Below, one piece after another: positions 17,529 through 26,687 of a stretch of DNA of 64,000 nucleotides. Position 1 is the stretch's first letter, and each line of letters opens with the position of its first letter. Origin of the DNA: Pseudocitrobacter faecalis (lineage in GTDB: Bacteria > Pseudomonadota > Gammaproteobacteria > Enterobacterales > Enterobacteriaceae); assembly GCA_003315335.1 (NCBI GenBank), contig QNRL01000007.1, positions 1 to 64,000 of the forward strand, read 5' to 3'. Made by a program: the position numbers and the translations under genes. The notes under the pieces were generated by a model. The model was given only the letters and a program-made list of their open reading frames with translations, ran no database searches and was not told the origin of the DNA.

Positions 17529-17963
17529 TTACCCCTGTGCAACCATCACCAGGGCTGCAATGATGAAAATCAGCGCGATGATGCGTTTACTGTCAATTTT
17601 CCTGTGCGGCGTACCGAGCAGGCCGAAGTGGTCAATAATCAGGCTCTTGAAAACCTGGCCTGCCAGTATGCCGATCATCGTCATGGCGATGCCGATGGCC
17701 GGTGTTGCCACGGTCAGGATGACGACATAAATCGGTCCAAGCACGCCGCCGAGCAGCTGCCACGAAGGTTGCGCAAAGAATGACGGACTGTTCCGCGGGC
17801 TGAAAAAAAGCATCAGCAGGAAGGTCAGTGCCGCACCCACGCCAAATACGCTGAAGGTGGCCCAAAGATCTCCGACCTCCCCGGCAAGTGGTCCGAGCAA
17901 TCCTGCCTCTACGGACAGTCCCATGCCTCCGGCAATAACGATAAAAATCAATATCAGTTGCAT
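17529..17963 (-). CDS. DUF606 (YdcZ-type) DMT family transporter subunit, partner of the next gene
   Basis: I chose the ATG at 17963 (start MQLILIFIVIAGGMGLSVEA), giving 144 residues with five membrane helices, over a longer frame with an unlikely basic extension. It shares its pattern with the adjacent downstream paralogue (for example GQVFKSLIIDHFGLLG against GQLSMSMLIDSFGWLG). The gene is divergent from a LysR regulator at 18063 with 99 bases between them, so that regulator is its probable controller. Confidence 0.78.
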   Translation of the reverse strand: MQLILIFIVIAGGMGLSVEAGLLGPLAGEVGDLWATFSVFGVGAALTFLLMLFFSPRNSPSFFAQPSWQLLGGVLGPIYVVILTVATPAIGIAMTMIGILAGQVFKSLIIDHFGLLGTPHRKIDSKRIIALIFIIAALVMVAQG

Positions 17964-18062
17964 AGCAATCAGTCTCCCGTTGTCCAGGCGGAGAAGATTA
18001 CGGCTTAATACGGATGAGAAAAATGCCATAATGAGATAAATACCTGTGCAGGATATGCATTA

Positions 18063-18998
18063 ATGAATGAGCCTGGGAACATCAATATTCGTGCTCTGCT
18101 GATTTTTATAGCCGTTTATGAAACGCAGAATTTCTCTGTAGTGGCACGGCGGGAGGGGATATCCGCCTCTCAGGTATCGCGCGTCATCCATCAAATGGAG
18201 GATGCGCTCGGGCAGCAGCTCTTTTACCGCAATACCCGGGCTATTATCCCGACGGAAAGTGGCCATCTTTTTATCCGCTATGCGCGCGCGATGACGGGTA
18301 GCCTGGAGGAGGCCCGGCGGGAACTCAACGAGAGAACGCTTGAGCCTTCCGGAATGGTTCGCATAAACGCCCCTGTATTCTTTGGACAGCGTCATGTAGC
18401 CCCCGCGTTACCCCGCCTGATGGAACGCTATCCGAGGCTTAACATTGAGCTTACGCTGACTGATGATTACATTGATCCGCATCGGGAGGCGGCTGACGTC
18501 ATTTTCCGGATTGGCGCGCTGACGGATTCCTCATTTCACGCGCGCGTGTTTGGCCCGCAGTTCTATCATCTTGCCGCGTCACCGGACTACATTCGCCGGC
18601 TTGGTATGCCTGAATCACCTGAAGAGCTTTCACGTCATAAATGCCTGGTCTATCGCGGCTCGTCAGGACCAAACCGCTGGCTGCTGCGCAGGCAAGGAGA
18701 GGAATGGGTGCACTATCCCGTCTCGCCCTTGATGTCATCCAATAATGCGGAATCGCTGCTGATTGCCGCACTTGGCGGAATGGGGATTGTGCTGTTTCCT
18801 GACTGGCTAATCGGAGACCGCCTGAAGAGTGGCGAGCTTGTCGGGCTGCTGCCGGAGCTGGACACGTCCATAAAAACGGAGCCGCAGTACATCGCGGCAA
18901 TCTATCCGAATGCGCGGCATCCTCCACTAAACGTTCGCGCAATTATCGATTACTACATTGACGCGTTCGGTTCACCGCTTTACTGGCAGGCAGAGTAA
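18063..18998 (+). CDS. LysR family regulator, divergent from the DUF606 pair
   Basis: The 311-residue protein has the LysR helix-turn-helix near residues 20-45 (NFSVVARREGISASQVSRVI) and an intact effector-binding domain. The shared 99-base promoter region with the DUF606 transporter pair suggests local control of that pair. The ATG at 18063 has no strong binding site and other starts are possible. Its effector cannot be read from the sequence. Confidence 0.85.
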   Translation: MNEPGNINIRALLIFIAVYETQNFSVVARREGISASQVSRVIHQMEDALGQQLFYRNTRAIIPTESGHLFIRYARAMTGSLEEARRELNERTLEPSGMVRINAPVFFGQRHVAPALPRLMERYPRLNIELTLTDDYIDPHREAADVIFRIGALTDSSFHARVFGPQFYHLAASPDYIRRLGMPESPEELSRHKCLVYRGSSGPNRWLLRRQGEEWVHYPVSPLMSSNNAESLLIAALGGMGIVLFPDWLIGDRLKSGELVGLLPELDTSIKTEPQYIAAIYPNARHPPLNVRAIIDYYIDAFGSPLYWQAE

Positions 18999-19062
18999 GA
19001 TATTCGATTCTTATGGCAAAAAATGCCCTGGCGTTTGCGAGAAAAGCGAATGAAGCACAAAT

Positions 19063-19110
19063 TCCGGCCCGTTGTTTCCATGTTCTGAAACTGAGGCCGG
19101 AATCTTTATT
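19063..19110. terminator. Possible bidirectional terminator between convergent genes
   Basis: The arms ATTCCGGCC and GGCCGGAAT pair perfectly across a loop of about 25 bases, followed on the plus side by CTTTATT. It lies between the convergent LysR gene and the AI-2E family gene. The large loop makes this a weak call. Confidence 0.35.
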
Positions 19111-19112
19111 CA

Positions 19113-20222
19113 CTATAAATCCGGCCCTTTTTTCCCTTCCTCAATAAACGCCTCGTCAAGCTCTTCAGCATTGCCTTCATGATCGCGACCAGAGAAAAGA
19201 TTCCAACTGGCAAGGAACAGGGCGGCAATTAAGGGGCCGATGACGAAACCATTAATACCGTACATTTCCATGCCACCCAGCGTAGAAATCAGAATCAGAT
19301 AATCGGGCATTTTGGTGTCTTTACCGACCAGAATCGGACGCAAAATATTATCAACCAGGCCGACGATTATCACAAAGAAACCAATAATAAACAGGGCTTG
19401 CCACAGCTGGTGGGTCGCGAACAAATATATCGCCGCCGGCACCCAAACGATAGCCGATCCCACAGCGGGTACCAGCGACAAAAAGGCCATCAGCGCGCCC
19501 CATAAGATACTGCCGTCAATACCGACGATAGCAAACGCAATACCACCCAATGCGCCCTGAACAATGGCGACAACCGCCGTACCTTTTACGGTTGCGCGCG
19601 ACACACCGACAAATTTTGCGAACAGATGCTGTTTCACAAAGTCGGAAAGCGGCAGTGAGTCCAGAATCTGATTCACCAGATACGGCCCATCTTTAAGCAG
19701 GAAAAAGAGCAGATACAGCATGATGCCGAAGCTGATGGCGAAGCCAAATGTGCCTTTACCTATCAGGAAAGCGCTACCCGCGAGATATTGCCCACCCTGC
19801 AAAGCGGCTTCTGACAATTTTTTCTGGATCTGGGCGGCATCATCCAGATTATGCTCCGTCAGGAACCCACGCGCCCAATCGGGGAGATGCGAGAAGAGGG
19901 CGGCCACCACTTCCGGGAACTGGGTATTGTTCTGCTGGAGTTTGGTGTAAACCACATTCAATTCAAACGCCAGCGATGACAAAATGATCATTAACGGGAT
20001 GAAGACGATAAGACAAATAATCACCAGCGTGAGCAGTGAGGCCAGCCCGTTACGATCCCCCATCGCATCGCGTAATTTATTTTTTACCGGATAAAAAATA
20101 ACCGTTAACACGGCAGCCCATAAAATGGCGGAAAAATAGGGGGACAGTACATCGAAGAAGGCCCATGTCACCAGGGCCAGAATGAAGAGAAAGAAACCTT
20201 TAGTAAGTCCATTAAAGCGCAT
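19113..20222 (-). CDS. AI-2E family (TqsA/PerM-type) transporter
   Basis: With the ATG at 20222 (start MRFNGLTKGFF) the protein has 369 residues. A longer in-frame start at 20282 exists, but its leader is not typical. About eight membrane helices are present in the AI-2E family pattern: two N-terminal helices, a soluble middle segment (LPDWARGFLTEHNLDD), and a C-terminal helical bundle with GAVGS- and DNILRP-like loops. Family members export signals or small solutes or act as Na+/H+ antiporters, and the substrate here is unknown. It stands alone with no operon partner. Confidence 0.82.
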   Translation of the reverse strand: MRFNGLTKGFFLFILALVTWAFFDVLSPYFSAILWAAVLTVIFYPVKNKLRDAMGDRNGLASLLTLVIICLIVFIPLMIILSSLAFELNVVYTKLQQNNTQFPEVVAALFSHLPDWARGFLTEHNLDDAAQIQKKLSEAALQGGQYLAGSAFLIGKGTFGFAISFGIMLYLLFFLLKDGPYLVNQILDSLPLSDFVKQHLFAKFVGVSRATVKGTAVVAIVQGALGGIAFAIVGIDGSILWGALMAFLSLVPAVGSAIVWVPAAIYLFATHQLWQALFIIGFFVIIVGLVDNILRPILVGKDTKMPDYLILISTLGGMEMYGINGFVIGPLIAALFLASWNLFSGRDHEGNAEELDEAFIEEGKKGPDL

Positions 20223-20321
20223 TAGTAAATCCTGTAACTGAAAGACTGTAACGACTATAGAACCGTACAGACGATTTACCAACCTAAATACTTTCAGGGC
20301 GCTATAAAGTTGCGAAATACC

Positions 20322-21194
20322 TTAATGGGATGAAACAAAGGATACAAAGCAATTCAATACCCGGCTAACCTCACGATTTTTCAGCCATATCATCATAGTA
20401 TTGACGTTGCCGATGTGCGGCGAAATAGAGTGGCAGCGAATCGGAAAACTCGCTTCATACTGTTTCACAACGCTCTCAGGTAATAATGCAATACCCATTC
20501 CGGCGCTTACGCAGCCAAGAATTGCCTGAAAAGAACCAAACTCCAGCGGTTCGGCATAATTGATATTTTGCAGCCGCAACCATTGCCCCAGCCGCGAACG
20601 ATAATTACATCCTTTTACAAAGACGAGTGGCCTTGTCACTTCAAGGTCGGCTCCCGTGACGACATGACCATGCTCGGCGGCGGTAACTAACACCAGTGTT
20701 TCCTGACACAGCACCTGCGTTTGTAGCCTGGAATTGTCCATGTGCAACGCCTGATGGTCAGCGACGAAGGCGATTTCAAGTTCACTATTCAGGATCTGCT
20801 GAACCAACACATCTGTCGGTGACGTTTTTAAGTTCAGTTCAACAGAGGGCATTTCACGATGAAAGTTAGCCAGCAAAGCAGGAAGCCTGACGGCGGCCGT
20901 GGTTTCCATTGCGCCAATGCGTAGTGGGCCTGCGGCTTTTGTTCCCTGCATGGACAATTCGGCTTCGTCTAACAGCGCGAGGATTTTGTTGGCATAACGC
21001 AGCAGCAGTTCACCTTCAGGGGTGATGTGCAGCCGGTTTTTCTCACGAATGAACAATGACACATCCAGGCTGGACTCCAGTTGTTTGAGCCGCGTCGTGA
21101 CGTTTGATGAAACGCAGTGCAGGCTGCGGGCTGCAGCGGTGATAGAGCCGGTTTCTGCGACAGTTTTAAACAAATTTAATGAGGTACTGTTCAT
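20322..21194 (-). CDS. LysR family regulator, divergent from the 21.3-25.9 kb operon
   Basis: The 290-residue protein has the LysR helix-turn-helix (GSITAAARSLHCVSSNVTTR, about residues 16-35) and a CbbR-like effector domain. It is transcribed divergently from the MFS gene at 21303, with 108 bases between the starts. A near-palindrome with the T-N11-A form (21270-21283) sits there. It is the best candidate for local regulator of the metabolite cluster. Confidence 0.85.
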   Translation of the reverse strand: MNSTSLNLFKTVAETGSITAAARSLHCVSSNVTTRLKQLESSLDVSLFIREKNRLHITPEGELLLRYANKILALLDEAELSMQGTKAAGPLRIGAMETTAAVRLPALLANFHREMPSVELNLKTSPTDVLVQQILNSELEIAFVADHQALHMDNSRLQTQVLCQETLVLVTAAEHGHVVTGADLEVTRPLVFVKGCNYRSRLGQWLRLQNINYAEPLEFGSFQAILGCVSAGMGIALLPESVVKQYEASFPIRCHSISPHIGNVNTMMIWLKNREVSRVLNCFVSFVSSH

Positions 21195-21269
21195 CGTATC
21201 TGTTACTCAAAGTGAAGGTTTTCGTCATTTTTATTAACTTTTTATTATCATTTCTTTATGTAACATAAC

Positions 21270-21283
21270 AATCAAATCTGATT
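21270..21283. promoter_or_regulatory. Candidate LysR operator
   Basis: AATCAAATCTGATT has 5-bp inverted arms and the T-N11-A form typical of LysR boxes. It lies between a divergent LysR gene and the MFS gene, 19 bases before the latter's ATG. Assignment is by position and symmetry only. Confidence 0.4.
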
Positions 21284-21302
21284 GACATATTGAGCCTGAA
21301 AA

Positions 21303-22493
21303 ATGGATCTTGATCACAATGTTACTGGCCATCGCCAGTTCAGCACGGCTGTCTTCGGTATGATCGTTTTAACACTGGGCATGGGAATTGGTCGGTTTTT
21401 ATATACGCCGATGCTACCGGTTATGTTGCATGAAGGCATTTTTAGTTTTTCGCAATTATCGTTGATTGCCAGCGCGAATTATGCCGGATACCTGGTTGGC
21501 AGCCTCCTGTTCTCTTTTGGTATTTTTGGCGGCCTTAAGAATATCAAAGGGATGTTAATTTGTGCTGCGTTGGTCACCGGGCTGCTTATTTTTGCGATGG
21601 CTGTGGTCACGCACCCTGATATAGTGATTGTTATTCGATTTATTGCCGGTGTTGCCAGCGCAGGCATGATGATATTCGGATCGATGCTTATGTTACAGCA
21701 TACCCATAATCCGTTTGTCATTGCTTCTTTGTTTGCCGGCGTCGGAGTGGGTATTTTTATCGGCAACGAATATGTGATAGCCGGTATCGCCTATGCATTA
21801 AATTCAAAACTGCTATGGATCGGCGCATCCATCATTTCCGCTGTCCTTTTCCTTGCGCTGATTATCTTACTGCCGGCAAACAAACACGTACTGCCTCCTC
21901 AGAAAGCAGCTTCCTCATCTGAGCCGAATATTCAGTGGTGGAATTTAGCATTGCTATATGGCCTGGCCGGTTTCGGTTATATCATTGTGGCGACTTATCT
22001 CCCTTTAATGGCCAGAGGCGTGGGTAATGAATTTCTGGCCAACCATATCTGGTCTATAGTTGGCCTCGCCGTTATTCCCGGATGCTATGGTTGGTTATGG
22101 GCCGCACGTAAGTGGAGCATATTGTCCTGCCTGAGCGTTAACTTAATTGTACAGGCGAGTTGTGTTGTGATGGCCTCGTTTATCCACTCGCCGTTTTTAT
22201 TAACCTTAAGCTGTATTGGCTTCGGCGCAACCTTCATGGGTACCAGTTCTCTGGTGATGCCACTCGCGAAAAAGATTTCTGCTCCACAGAAAATTAATCT
22301 TCTTGGGCTGGTTACACTGACCTATGGCATTGGGCAAATTGCCGGGCCTTTGATCGTAAGTGCGTTTCAGAACAACAAAAATGGAATGACTATTTCAATA
22401 TTATCTGGCGCTTGCGCGTTATTTATCGCAGCAGGGATTAGCTATGTTCAACACAGCAAAGTTAAATACTCTCAAAGTTGGAGCAAAGAATGA
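21303..22493 (+). CDS. YbfB/YjiJ family MFS transporter
   Basis: The 396-residue protein has 12 membrane helices and the N-terminal signature of this MFS subfamily (LGMGIGRFLYTPMLPVML, residues about 26-43). Substrates of the subfamily are largely unknown. It is the first gene of a tight operon, and its stop overlaps the next start (ATGA). In context it could export a product or import a precursor of the neighbouring enzymes. The DNA is more AT-rich than the ccm and puu regions. Confidence 0.82.
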   Translation: MDLDHNVTGHRQFSTAVFGMIVLTLGMGIGRFLYTPMLPVMLHEGIFSFSQLSLIASANYAGYLVGSLLFSFGIFGGLKNIKGMLICAALVTGLLIFAMAVVTHPDIVIVIRFIAGVASAGMMIFGSMLMLQHTHNPFVIASLFAGVGVGIFIGNEYVIAGIAYALNSKLLWIGASIISAVLFLALIILLPANKHVLPPQKAASSSEPNIQWWNLALLYGLAGFGYIIVATYLPLMARGVGNEFLANHIWSIVGLAVIPGCYGWLWAARKWSILSCLSVNLIVQASCVVMASFIHSPFLLTLSCIGFGATFMGTSSLVMPLAKKISAPQKINLLGLVTLTYGIGQIAGPLIVSAFQNNKNGMTISILSGACALFIAAGISYVQHSKVKYSQSWSKE

Positions 22494-24352
22494 AAAAAAC
22501 GACCGTTGCTATTATAGGAATGGGGCCTCGGGGGCTAAGTATTCTGGAAAGAATTTGTGCCCAGTATGCACAGCAAAAACAGAATGGACATATCGATATT
22601 GTTATCATTGATAAAAATGCCATGGGGGTGGGCGCCCACAGCTTATCACAGCCCGACCATTTATTAGTTAACACCGTTGCCTGCCAGATAACATTATTTG
22701 GTGATGCAACGGTAAAAAATGCCGGGCCTTTCCGTTCAGGGCCCTGTTTTCATCAGTGGGCCAATGAGCAAGGCTATAAAAATGTTGATGGCCGTTTTTT
22801 AAAAAATGTGGCAGGCAAACCAATTCAGTCTAACGATTATTTACCTCGTCGATTGTTAGGTGAATACTTAAATTGGTTTTATCATGAAATTATCAACACC
22901 CTGCCTGAAAATATCTCGGTCACCCAGATAAATCAGCCAGCCAGCAATATTTTGATTCAGGACGACGAGAAGTCCATTATCATTTTAGAAGATAGCCAGC
23001 GCGTGGTGGTCGATTATGTTTATCTGACCACAGGTCACAGCGACAACGTTAAAACGTTTGACGATCATCTTGTCGAACGCTTTATTGCCAATAATTTTAA
23101 GAAAAATGAACGCCTGGACTACTATGCGACGCCTTACCCAGTAAACAACCTGGATAAAATAACAGCAGAATCGAATGTGATTGTTCAGGGTATTGGGTTG
23201 ACTGCCTATGATGTTATTTCGCAATTAACGATTGGCAGAGGGGGGCGCTTTTGCCGGGAGGACGGTGAACTCCGCTATCACCCTTCAGGAAAGGAGCCGG
23301 GTATCTTTATCTATTCGCGTCAGGCTCTTCCTTTTAGCAGCCGCGGTGAGAATCAAAAAGGCGTCTCCGGGCAATACTCACCACGCTTCTTAACGGCAAT
23401 GGCTATCAGAGAATTGCGGGTGAAAAATGTGCTTGCGAAAGGATCTTCAAAAATCGATTTTATTGAACAAGTTTTCCCTTTATTGCATAAAGAAATGTGT
23501 TATGCCTACCGTTCAACCCTCAATGGCCAGTGGTTAGATGCAGGCACTTATGAACCGAGCGCTGAAGACATCGCCGTCATCGACAGTGTGCTTTATCCAC
23601 ACCAATCGCAGGAACATTTGAGTTTAAAAGATTATACGCAATGGTTTATGTATTTCTTGCGTAAGGATCTGCAGGAGTCTGCGGAGGGCAATGTCCATGG
23701 CCCAATCAAAGCAGCGACAGACATCATTCGTGATGTCAGGGATATTTTACGAGAAGCGATTGATAATTCGGGTCTGGATTCTCGGTCACATCAATATTTT
23801 CTTGAGCATTTTAATCCTATTTTTAACCGCATTGCCGTTGGCCCACCGAAGTTAAGAAATGAACAATTATTAGCGTTAATGGAAGCGAATGTGGTGTGTC
23901 TGGCCGGCGGTAAAGATGCAAGGTTAGTGTTAAATGACTGCGATGGGAAATTTGAAGTGCATTCCACTTTCAAAGAAGAGAGTACAGAGATTCAGGCTGA
24001 TGTTTTAATTAAGGCGAAAATTGCCAGTTTTTCGCCGCTACATGATGCTTCACCGTTAATCAGAAATATGACAGCTACGGGTATCGTTCGTCCATTCATG
24101 AATGAGGGATACCATCCGGGCGGGCTGGATATCGATCAATGCCAGCATCCTGTTAACCGTATGGGGGAAGCGCAGACGACTTTCTGGGTGCTGGGTAACC
24201 CTGCTGAAGGGGCGAATTTTTACACCTACGTCCTGCCACGTCCGCTGGTAAATTCAAGATTCCTGGTCGATGCAGGCCGTTGTGTCGCAGATATGTATCA
24301 TCAAATGACGTTGCGCCATGTTCAGTCTGAGGTTGTGATAAATGCAGACTGA
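22490..24352 (+). CDS. FAD/NAD(P)-binding oxidoreductase-like protein (PF13454 type)
   Basis: ATG 22490 overlaps the upstream stop and gives 620 residues. The N-terminus is a Rossmann nucleotide-binding fold with IIGMGPRGLSILERI (G-x-G-x-x-G, residues about 8-22). I assign it to the FAD-NAD(P)-binding family of COG4529 and PF13454 type. A second nucleotide-binding stretch (VIVQGIGLTAYDVI) lies near residue 235. Members occur beside biosynthetic genes and are suspected N- or C-oxidising flavoenzymes, but their reactions are mostly unknown. In this cluster it could oxidise an amino acid side chain or amine. That is inference. Confidence 0.7.
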   Translation: MKKTTVAIIGMGPRGLSILERICAQYAQQKQNGHIDIVIIDKNAMGVGAHSLSQPDHLLVNTVACQITLFGDATVKNAGPFRSGPCFHQWANEQGYKNVDGRFLKNVAGKPIQSNDYLPRRLLGEYLNWFYHEIINTLPENISVTQINQPASNILIQDDEKSIIILEDSQRVVVDYVYLTTGHSDNVKTFDDHLVERFIANNFKKNERLDYYATPYPVNNLDKITAESNVIVQGIGLTAYDVISQLTIGRGGRFCREDGELRYHPSGKEPGIFIYSRQALPFSSRGENQKGVSGQYSPRFLTAMAIRELRVKNVLAKGSSKIDFIEQVFPLLHKEMCYAYRSTLNGQWLDAGTYEPSAEDIAVIDSVLYPHQSQEHLSLKDYTQWFMYFLRKDLQESAEGNVHGPIKAATDIIRDVRDILREAIDNSGLDSRSHQYFLEHFNPIFNRIAVGPPKLRNEQLLALMEANVVCLAGGKDARLVLNDCDGKFEVHSTFKEESTEIQADVLIKAKIASFSPLHDASPLIRNMTATGIVRPFMNEGYHPGGLDIDQCQHPVNRMGEAQTTFWVLGNPAEGANFYTYVLPRPLVNSRFLVDAGRCVADMYHQMTLRHVQSEVVINAD

Positions 24353-25682
24353 GCAAATCCAGGCCCGAGGCAAGACGTGGCAATCATTGCAATCTGCGGT
24401 AGCGATAACATCCTTGCTGGTGTTTCTGCTCGCTTGTGCGCTGATGAATAAACATGTAGCGATGCCGGTCATTGCGGGCGTTACCGCCGTGCTCTATTTC
24501 GCATCTACCGCTGCTTTCTGGTTAAAAAAATCCTCCGCCCGAAGTGGTTTGATTATTTTTCTCTGCTCGATGGTGTTTATTCTCGCGACAAACAACCTGC
24601 AAGGCATTGCGCTTCCCGCAATTTTTTCGCGATATTTTGATGTGATTTTACTGCTTGTTGGTATTGCCTTATTACGTCACGTCATGGCTTCTCTAAATTT
24701 TACGGCTGTACTGGGGGCGTATTTTTCGCGTAAAAAGACATCGAACCTGACTTTCTGGGTGACCTTATTGACGGCTTTCTTAACATGGCCGATGAGCCTT
24801 GGGGCAATCTCATTACTCCTCGATGGTCTCAAGTCAGTTCTTGGGCCAGGACGCAATCTGGCAAAGATTATTACCCGCACCGTATGCATTACGATGGTAC
24901 TGATGCCAACAACCATCGGCGCTGCCACCGTTTGGGCGGCAATGCCGGACGTACCGCATGTTAAGGCAATGCTTGTGGGTATCCCTCTCTTTTTATTCAG
25001 TATCCTGCTCAACCAACGGGCAAAAGTGACGGTCATCACTGAAAACGAGACGCTGAAACCCAACCGAGATGGAATGCGCTATATCCTGCTGTGTGTAGGT
25101 CTGTTCTGGGGGGGATTCATTTTTTCATTAACGGCGCTGAATCTCAATTCATTGCAAAGTATTGCCTTTACTGCAATCGTACTTTTTGTTGTCGATCATC
25201 TGGTTAAAAAGGATAGATCGTGGGCTGAACAATTAACGGAAACCGCACAGAATATATCCGGTGAGGTATTGTTGCTTTTAAGCTGCAGTGTGTTGACCTC
25301 AGTTTGCTGGCTGCTTTTTGCCCATGTGCCGGCAGGTATTACTGCTTATGTAGGCGGCCTGACAACGTTTGAGATCTACGCGATTATTTTGTTCATTGTC
25401 CCGCTTTTCGGTTTATTAGGTATCCATCCTCTGATTATCTTTAGCGTTTCATGGTCAATATTTTCCGATTATCTGACAGGGGGAATGGTTGATTATCAGA
25501 TATGGATTTGCTTGTTTATTGCCACTCAGCTTATCTCTCCCGTGTCGATAAATGCTATTTTCGCTGCGAACAGCCTGAATGTGTCACCCAGTAATACGAG
25601 TTTTAAAATGCACTACGGTTATGTTCTGTCGTTTAATCTCTTTGCCCTTGTTTATCTTGGTGCAATGTCAACAATTATCTAA
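24342..25682 (+). CDS. Polytopic membrane protein, probable transporter of unknown family
   Basis: The 446-residue protein overlaps the upstream flavoprotein gene by 11 bases. It is almost entirely hydrophobic with about 12 helices. The central loop FLTWPMSLGAISLLLDGLKS and a repeated-looking second half (FGLLGIHPLIIFSVSWSIFS) suggest an inverted-repeat ion-transporter fold of the citrate/anion type. I cannot place it in a named family. Operon position implies that it moves a substrate, product or counter-ion of the pathway. Confidence 0.6.
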   Translation: MQTEQIQARGKTWQSLQSAVAITSLLVFLLACALMNKHVAMPVIAGVTAVLYFASTAAFWLKKSSARSGLIIFLCSMVFILATNNLQGIALPAIFSRYFDVILLLVGIALLRHVMASLNFTAVLGAYFSRKKTSNLTFWVTLLTAFLTWPMSLGAISLLLDGLKSVLGPGRNLAKIITRTVCITMVLMPTTIGAATVWAAMPDVPHVKAMLVGIPLFLFSILLNQRAKVTVITENETLKPNRDGMRYILLCVGLFWGGFIFSLTALNLNSLQSIAFTAIVLFVVDHLVKKDRSWAEQLTETAQNISGEVLLLLSCSVLTSVCWLLFAHVPAGITAYVGGLTTFEIYAIILFIVPLFGLLGIHPLIIFSVSWSIFSDYLTGGMVDYQIWICLFIATQLISPVSINAIFAANSLNVSPSNTSFKMHYGYVLSFNLFALVYLGAMSTII

Positions 25683-25696
25683 AAACAGGAGTTAAT

Positions 25697-25900
25697 ATGC
25701 CCTACGTAAACATCAAGATCACTAATGAAGGTGCTACCGATCAGCAAAAGAAACAGTTAATGGAGGGGGTAACACAGCTTTTGGTTGATGTTCTGAATAA
25801 AAACCCCAGTACCACCATTGTGGTCATTGATGAGGTAGAAACGGATAACTGGGGTATTGGTGGCGTGCCGGTTACAGAATTACGAAAAAAAAGCAAATAG
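25697..25900 (+). CDS. 4-oxalocrotonate tautomerase family protein
   Basis: This 67-residue protein has Pro as its second residue, the catalytic N-terminal base once Met is removed, and the C-terminal family motif NWGIGG. The arginines equivalent to Arg11 and Arg39 of classical 4-oxalocrotonate tautomerase are replaced (by Ala and Val by my alignment), so the substrate is not a simple dicarboxylate. It belongs to the subgroup with VVVIDEV- and NWGIGG-like motifs. It is last in the first transcription unit, 14 bases after the membrane protein, with CAGGAG as binding site, and is followed by a strong terminator. Confidence 0.8.
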   Translation: MPYVNIKITNEGATDQQKKQLMEGVTQLLVDVLNKNPSTTIVVIDEVETDNWGIGGVPVTELRKKSK

Positions 25901-25908
25901 TGTATTTT

Positions 25909-25938
25909 AAAAGTAAGGAGCGTGCCTCCTTACTTTTT
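25909..25938 (+). terminator. Strong rho-independent terminator splitting the metabolite cluster
   Basis: An 11-bp perfect stem (arms around AGTAAGGAG and CTCCTTACT) with loop CGTGC is followed by five T. It ends the MFS-to-tautomerase operon, so the dioxygenase/ATP-grasp genes need their own promoter in 25939-26045. Confidence 0.8.
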
Positions 25939-26045
25939 CCCACTGATGGTCAGTATAAAAAAGTCTGCAATATTATTTATTGTTGGATATGCATTTCATA
26001 TCTTATTAATAGACTGCTCAACCTATTGTTTAAAGGATGTTATTT

Positions 26046-26687
26046 ATGCACGCTTATCATCATATTCGGCTGGGGGAGTCTTCCGCGAAAGTCAAAAATA
26101 GTTTTGATGAATTATTACCCGATCCGTGGCTTAAAGCTGAAGATGGTATTTTTCGATTCAGAAGTTACATGCAGGCCAGGGCCGGACGCGAAAAGTATTT
26201 TGATCTCTGCGCAGCGGGAGAGTTTTTTCAAACGGAAAAGCTGAATCATTACGCCGGTGGGATTGCAAGAAAATACCCTGAAATAAAAAAAGACGTTGCT
26301 GAAGAGGTCATGAATCTGGTGTTTCGTAAGCTTTTGCCACTGCTTCCTGACACCACCTACAACATAGGTATTCATCAGATACGAATAACTACAGATGACC
26401 GCAGGCCAGGCTATCCGGCGCCAGAAGGAATTCATAAAGATGGATTTAAGTACATCGCAATTTATTGCAGTGAAATTGAGAATGTGACCGGTGGTGAAAC
26501 CACGCTTATTCCTAATCACGATGGGGGTAATGACGCATCTACGTTCAAACTGCATGCGGGTGATGCAGTCATATTCAATGATGTAAATTATCAACATTAT
26601 ACCGCGGCAGTAGTTCCTTTGTTGCCGGGAAAAGGTTATCGGGATGTTTTTGTTATTACATTTGATATTGAAGGGGAAAAACAATGA
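26046..26687 (+). CDS. 2OG-Fe(II) dioxygenase, BsmA/isoleucine hydroxylase type (PF10014)
   Basis: The 213-residue protein has the facial triad His130, Asp132 (IHKDGF) and His184 (QHYTAAV), plus Arg199 for 2-oxoglutarate (YRDVFVITF). I place it in PF10014, which includes Bacillus L-isoleucine 4-hydroxylase and Pantoea HilB. Those enzymes hydroxylate free aliphatic amino acids, so a free amino acid substrate is likely here; which one is unknown. The ATG at 26046 follows AAAGGATG. It overlaps the ATP-grasp gene by four bases, suggesting stoichiometric production of the hydroxylase and a ligase that could use its product. Confidence 0.8.
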   Translation: MHAYHHIRLGESSAKVKNSFDELLPDPWLKAEDGIFRFRSYMQARAGREKYFDLCAAGEFFQTEKLNHYAGGIARKYPEIKKDVAEEVMNLVFRKLLPLLPDTTYNIGIHQIRITTDDRRPGYPAPEGIHKDGFKYIAIYCSEIENVTGGETTLIPNHDGGNDASTFKLHAGDAVIFNDVNYQHYTAAVVPLLPGKGYRDVFVITFDIEGEKQ

